A DNA stretch of 48,087 bases from Aliivibrio_A kagoshimensis (GTDB lineage Bacteria > Pseudomonadota > Gammaproteobacteria > Enterobacterales > Vibrionaceae): NCBI RefSeq assembly GCF_050337105.1, contig NZ_JAKJSQ010000030.1, forward strand, positions 1 through 48,087. The letters are read 5' to 3'. Within the stretch, counting starts at the first letter, position 1; every line of letters begins with the position of its first letter. Shown here in pieces: positions 45,259 through 48,087 of this stretch. Both the position numbers and the translations under genes were made by a program. Below the pieces are notes generated by a model. It made no database searches. It was not told the DNA's origin and saw nothing but the letters and a program-made list of their open reading frames with translations.

Positions 45259-45813
45259 TTAAAATGGAATATCGTCATCAAAGTCCATTGGTGGTTCATT
45301 GTACTGCTGCTGAGCCGGTTGAGGCGCTTGCTGCTGTACTTTAGGCTGTTGCTGTTGTGGAGCTTGCTGTTTTGGAGCAAAATTCTTCTGCTGAGCTGCA
45401 GGTTGCTGAGGTTGTCCCCAGTTACCTTGTTGCTGTCCACCAGCAGGGGCACCTTGACCTTGACGACCACCAAGCATCTGCATCACACCATTAAAGCCTT
45501 GAACAACGACTTCTGTAGTATAGCGCTCTTGTCCATTTTGGTCTTGCCATTTACGAGTTTGCAGTTGGCCCTCAATATACACTTGAGATCCTTTTCGTAA
45601 ATATTCACCTGCAACTTCTGCTAACTTGCCAAAAAGAGCAACTCGGTGCCACTCCGTTTTTTCACGTTGCTCGCCACTGCTTTTGTCTCTCCAAGATTCG
45701 GAGGTTGCAATCGTAATATTGGCAACCGCTCCGCCACTTGGCATATAGCGTATTTCAGGGTCATTACCCAAATTGCCAACTAAAATTACTTTATTGATGC
45801 CACGGCTGGCCAT
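45259..45813 (-). CDS. ssb: Single-stranded DNA-binding protein
   Basis: Essential for replication, recombination and repair. The 184 residues have an OB-fold (about 1-112), a flexible linker rich in Gln, Pro and Ala (about 113-174) and the acidic tip MDFDDDIPF that recruits partners. CAGGAG precedes the ATG. I found no LexA-type CTGT-N8-ACAG box in the 156-base upstream gap. In many gamma-proteobacteria ssb is divergent from uvrA; here the neighbour is an MFS gene. Confidence 0.97.
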   Translation of the reverse strand: MASRGINKVILVGNLGNDPEIRYMPSGGAVANITIATSESWRDKSSGEQREKTEWHRVALFGKLAEVAGEYLRKGSQVYIEGQLQTRKWQDQNGQERYTTEVVVQGFNGVMQMLGGRQGQGAPAGGQQQGNWGQPQQPAAQQKNFAPKQQAPQQQQPKVQQQAPQPAQQQYNEPPMDFDDDIPF

Positions 45814-45969
45814 AACGAGCTCCTGAATAATAATAAATGATGTGCAGTTGCACTGTTACAAATCTAAAACGGTCTGACATTTTAGCATAATCGCTATTAC
45901 TCAAGAAAGAGTAAAACAGAAACATCCATCGCAATTTAGATTAATTAACACAACTATGCATTTTTAGCT

Positions 45970-47133
45970 TTATATTTCAATCGATTGAAATCCACGATAC
46001 CAAAGAACAAATAAAAACATCAGAAGAGCAACTGCCATCCCATAAATGGCTTGAGCACCATAAAGCTGCATAATCCCCCCTCCGACGACACCACCAATAA
46101 ATGCTCCTAAAAATTGACTGGTACTGTAGACCCCGGATGCGCTGCCCCGATAACTGTCTGGAGCAATTTGACTCAATAATGAAGGCATGGAGGCTTCAAG
46201 ATAATTAAAACCTGAAAAATAGAGCCAAGCACCAAAGCCGATGAACCAAAGTGAGCTAGGGTTAAACCCAATAATTGTGACCCCAACAATCAAGCAACTT
46301 AGAGAAAGTAAATTAGCGATTTTTTGATTACGCTTACCAAATCGCATTAGTAGGCCTAAAGAGAGAAATGACAACAGAAAAACAGGAAGATAGAAGTGCC
46401 AGTGTTCATCTGCTGCCAAATGATGGGCTGCTAGTTGGAGGGGTAATGCAATAAAGAGTGACGTCATAATGCAGTGAATTACAAAAACACCAAAATCCAG
46501 CTTTAATAAGTTAGGATTCAAGAACACTTTTTTTATGCCTGATAGTTTAACGTCAGCGGCTTTCTTATCACTTTTTTTAATAGGTGTTGGTACTACAAAT
46601 AGAACCAATAGGATCGCAATAATGGCCATGATAGCGATGACATAAAATAGACCAGACAAACCTAGGTGCGCAGCGAGAAAAGGCCCAAGAATCATTGAAA
46701 CGGCAAATGAAAGACCAATCGATATACCAATAACAGCCATCACTTTGGTTCGCTGCTCTGCCCTGGTTAAATCAGACGCTAAAGCCAACACCGCAGCTGC
46801 AATAGCCCCCATCCCCTGAATAGCACGACCTAAGGCAACACCGTAAATGGATGAGGATTCTGCAGCCACAATAGAGCCGACAACAAATAACAAGAGACCG
46901 ATAATAATAATCGGCTTCCGACCATACTTATCAGATAACCAACCAGCAGGGATCTGTAATAGCGCCTGGGTGCAGCCATATGCCCCAATCGCAATGCCCA
47001 CCCAAGCTAAACTATAACCATTAAGATCATTCGCATACAATGCCAACACTGGCATCAACATAAATAAACCTAGCATTCTAAATACAAAGACGAGTGCCAA
47101 TGATATCGCCGTTGTTCTTTCAACTTTATTCAC
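45970..47133 (-). CDS. MFS transporter, YajR-like without YAM domain
   Basis: A drug/H+ antiporter-1-type permease of 387 residues with twelve predicted membrane helices. The motif A-like GWLSDKYGRKP (between helices 2 and 3) and the GRAIQGMGAIAAAVLAL stretch (motif C region nearby) closely follow E. coli YajR, including GVYSTSQFLGAFIGG in the C-terminal half. YajR has a C-terminal cytosolic YAM domain; this protein ends soon after helix 12 and lacks it. The substrate is unknown. Divergent from the qstR-like gene. Confidence 0.88.
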   Translation of the reverse strand: MNKVERTTAISLALVFVFRMLGLFMLMPVLALYANDLNGYSLAWVGIAIGAYGCTQALLQIPAGWLSDKYGRKPIIIIGLLLFVVGSIVAAESSSIYGVALGRAIQGMGAIAAAVLALASDLTRAEQRTKVMAVIGISIGLSFAVSMILGPFLAAHLGLSGLFYVIAIMAIIAILLVLFVVPTPIKKSDKKAADVKLSGIKKVFLNPNLLKLDFGVFVIHCIMTSLFIALPLQLAAHHLAADEHWHFYLPVFLLSFLSLGLLMRFGKRNQKIANLLSLSCLIVGVTIIGFNPSSLWFIGFGAWLYFSGFNYLEASMPSLLSQIAPDSYRGSASGVYSTSQFLGAFIGGVVGGGIMQLYGAQAIYGMAVALLMFLFVLWYRGFQSIEI

Positions 47134-47220
47134 TAATAATTTTCTCGTTCATAGCATTGAATCTATATTCTAAATAGAACACTGGATTTAATTGCAAAAA
47201 AGTGTGTATTACGCCAAACT

Positions 47221-47242
47221 CTTTTGATAAATTTTACAAAAT
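47221..47242. promoter_or_regulatory. LuxR/HapR/LitR-like operator candidate upstream of qstR
   Basis: The 22 bases match the Vibrio LuxR consensus TTATTGATAAATTTATCAAT + AA at 16 positions, including an uninterrupted TTGATAAATTT core. It lies 114 bases upstream of the qstR-like start and 87 bases upstream of the divergent MFS start. QstR expression in V. cholerae depends on HapR, which is the reason the site is worth reporting. Consensus match only; no binding evidence. Confidence 0.45.
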
Positions 47243-47310
47243 TAACACAATTGTAATGAGTTATTTCTCATAAAAAAACTAATTTCGTATTCAAATTTTC
47301 ACAACTTTAG

Positions 47311-47316
47311 TATGAT
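47311..47316 (+). promoter_or_regulatory. Possible -10 element of the qstR-like gene
   Basis: TATGAT stands 39 bases before the ATG. No good -35 hexamer lies 16-18 bases upstream, as expected if the gene needs an activator. The rest of the 222-base gap (47134-47355) is AT-rich. Confidence 0.3.
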
Positions 47317-47355
47317 GTTCAAACATTAATCAGATGTAATGGTATAGCTTAGATT

Positions 47356-48006
47356 ATGAAAACACCTTCAGCGCAGCTAGTCTTGGTATCCAATGCCAAT
47401 TTACAATCGTCCACCCTACTTCACTACCTACACTCTAAAGTTGGCGTGGCTATTTCGCTGTTTGATATCTCAAATGATCAACATACTGTTTTGAACCTAG
47501 ACAAAGATCGTATCATATTTTTGATTGACCTTTCTGCTATCAAAAGTATTAGTGAGATGGATTCATTAATTTTTGCTCACATTAACCACAAACAGACAGT
47601 ACTCCTTAACTCTGATCAACCTCTTGAAACAGAAGAATTAACTAGCTGGCCAAACCTTGTCGGTATCTTTCAAAGCTCTGACCGAATTGAAACAGTAGCA
47701 GCCGGATTAGAGAAGATATTATTAGGTGAAAACTGGCTATCTCGCAAAGTGTTAGGTCAACTACTCGCTTACTATCAAAATGAATCTCGTATTCAAAGTT
47801 ACCACCCGCCAACGGATATTGAATTGACACGCAGAGAGACTGAGATTCTTCAAACCCTGAAAGAGGGCGCCTCTAACCTTGAAATTGCAGACCGCCTTTT
47901 TATTAGTGAGCATACGATTAAGTCACATCTCTACAATATATTTAAGAAATTAGAGGTCAGAAATCGCCTCCAAGCGATGGCATGGGCAAAGCAGCACCTA
48001 TGCTGA
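47356..48006 (+). CDS. qstR: LuxR-family regulator, probable QstR homologue (VpsT/CsgD-like)
   Basis: A 216-residue response-regulator-like protein: N-terminal receiver-type domain (about 1-125) without the usual acidic phosphorylation triad, a linker with the VpsT-type cyclic-di-GMP motif WLSR at 127-130, and a C-terminal LuxR/FixJ HTH (about 152-214; TRRETEIL, NLEIADRLFISEHTIKSHLYNIFKKL). In V. cholerae qstR lies beside ssb and controls competence genes and T6SS under TfoX and HapR; the position here, one gene from ssb, supports that assignment over VpsT. Alternative: an unrelated VpsT paralogue. The ribosome site is weak. Confidence 0.75.
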   Translation: MKTPSAQLVLVSNANLQSSTLLHYLHSKVGVAISLFDISNDQHTVLNLDKDRIIFLIDLSAIKSISEMDSLIFAHINHKQTVLLNSDQPLETEELTSWPNLVGIFQSSDRIETVAAGLEKILLGENWLSRKVLGQLLAYYQNESRIQSYHPPTDIELTRRETEILQTLKEGASNLEIADRLFISEHTIKSHLYNIFKKLEVRNRLQAMAWAKQHLC

Positions 48007-48087
48007 AAGAGATAACTAATTCCTTACTCATACTTTTCCTTGCAGAAAGTCTAATACTTAGTTACGACTAATTGATAAGATATTCTG

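Noticed and set aside
45814..45969. LexA box upstream of ssb
   Set aside because: ssb is SOS-regulated in E. coli, so I looked for CTGT-N8-ACAG and found none; only a short GTGCAGTTGCAC palindrome.
1..48087. CRISPR arrays, insertion sequences, prophage, integrons, tRNA or rRNA genes
   Set aside because: No regularly spaced repeats, transposase or integrase-like proteins, or structural RNA genes were seen. Gene content is conserved core chromosome throughout.

Overview
The window is chromosomal DNA from a gamma-proteobacterium of the family Vibrionaceae. By eye it is AT-rich and gene-dense. The family call rests on gene order (inference from known synteny): ssb, csrD/mshH and an MSHA type IV pilus locus abutting mreBCD, next to a QstR-like LuxR regulator, match the arrangement known in Vibrio cholerae. 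Individual proteins (PyrB, PyrI, MurA, PlsC, LptABC, RpoN, RNase G) are very close to E. coli counterparts. An Aliivibrio-like species is a plausible guess that I cannot confirm. I see no insertion sequence, prophage, CRISPR array, rRNA or tRNA.

Layout. (1) 1-3939, plus strand: carbamoyl-phosphate and amine metabolism: ornithine carbamoyltransferase (argF), a pyrL leader peptide with attenuator, pyrBI, an ArgR-family regulator and RidA. (2) 3950-9914, minus strand: idi and plsC, then the mlaFEDCB-ibaG-murA operon for outer-membrane lipid transport and the first committed step of peptidoglycan synthesis. (3) 10219-18079, plus strand: the yrbG-kdsD-kdsC-lptC-lptA-lptB-rpoN-hpf-ptsN-rapZ-npr cluster, covering KDO synthesis, LPS export, sigma-54 and the nitrogen PTS, followed by mgtE. 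(4) 19630-32449, mostly minus: pmbA/tldE and tldD around the divergent darP, then a nitrilase, yhdP, rng, maf and mreDCB. (5) 32698-45071, minus: MSHA pilus genes, transcribed from csrD through mshIJKLMNEG to two tandem pilin genes. (6) 45259-48006: ssb, a YajR-like MFS transporter and a qstR-like regulator.

How it fits together. Most of the window is envelope biogenesis (Mla, Lpt, MurA, MreBCD, YhdP, PlsC) plus a surface pilus. The most unusual feature is the MSHA locus. Assembly genes mshI through mshG are intact, but the structural half is reduced to two MshA-like pilins, each with its own terminator. No mshF, mshB, mshC, mshD, mshO, mshP or mshQ lies before mreB. Several cyclic-di-GMP-linked proteins cluster here: MshE with two intact MshEN motifs, degenerate GGDEF/EAL CsrD, and a QstR-like protein with a VpsT-type WLSR motif. 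Regulatory sites seen by eye include a PurR-like box over the pyrBI promoter, a classical pyrBI attenuator, a LuxR/HapR-like operator upstream of qstR, and a Fur- or LuxR-like palindrome upstream of the mla operon.
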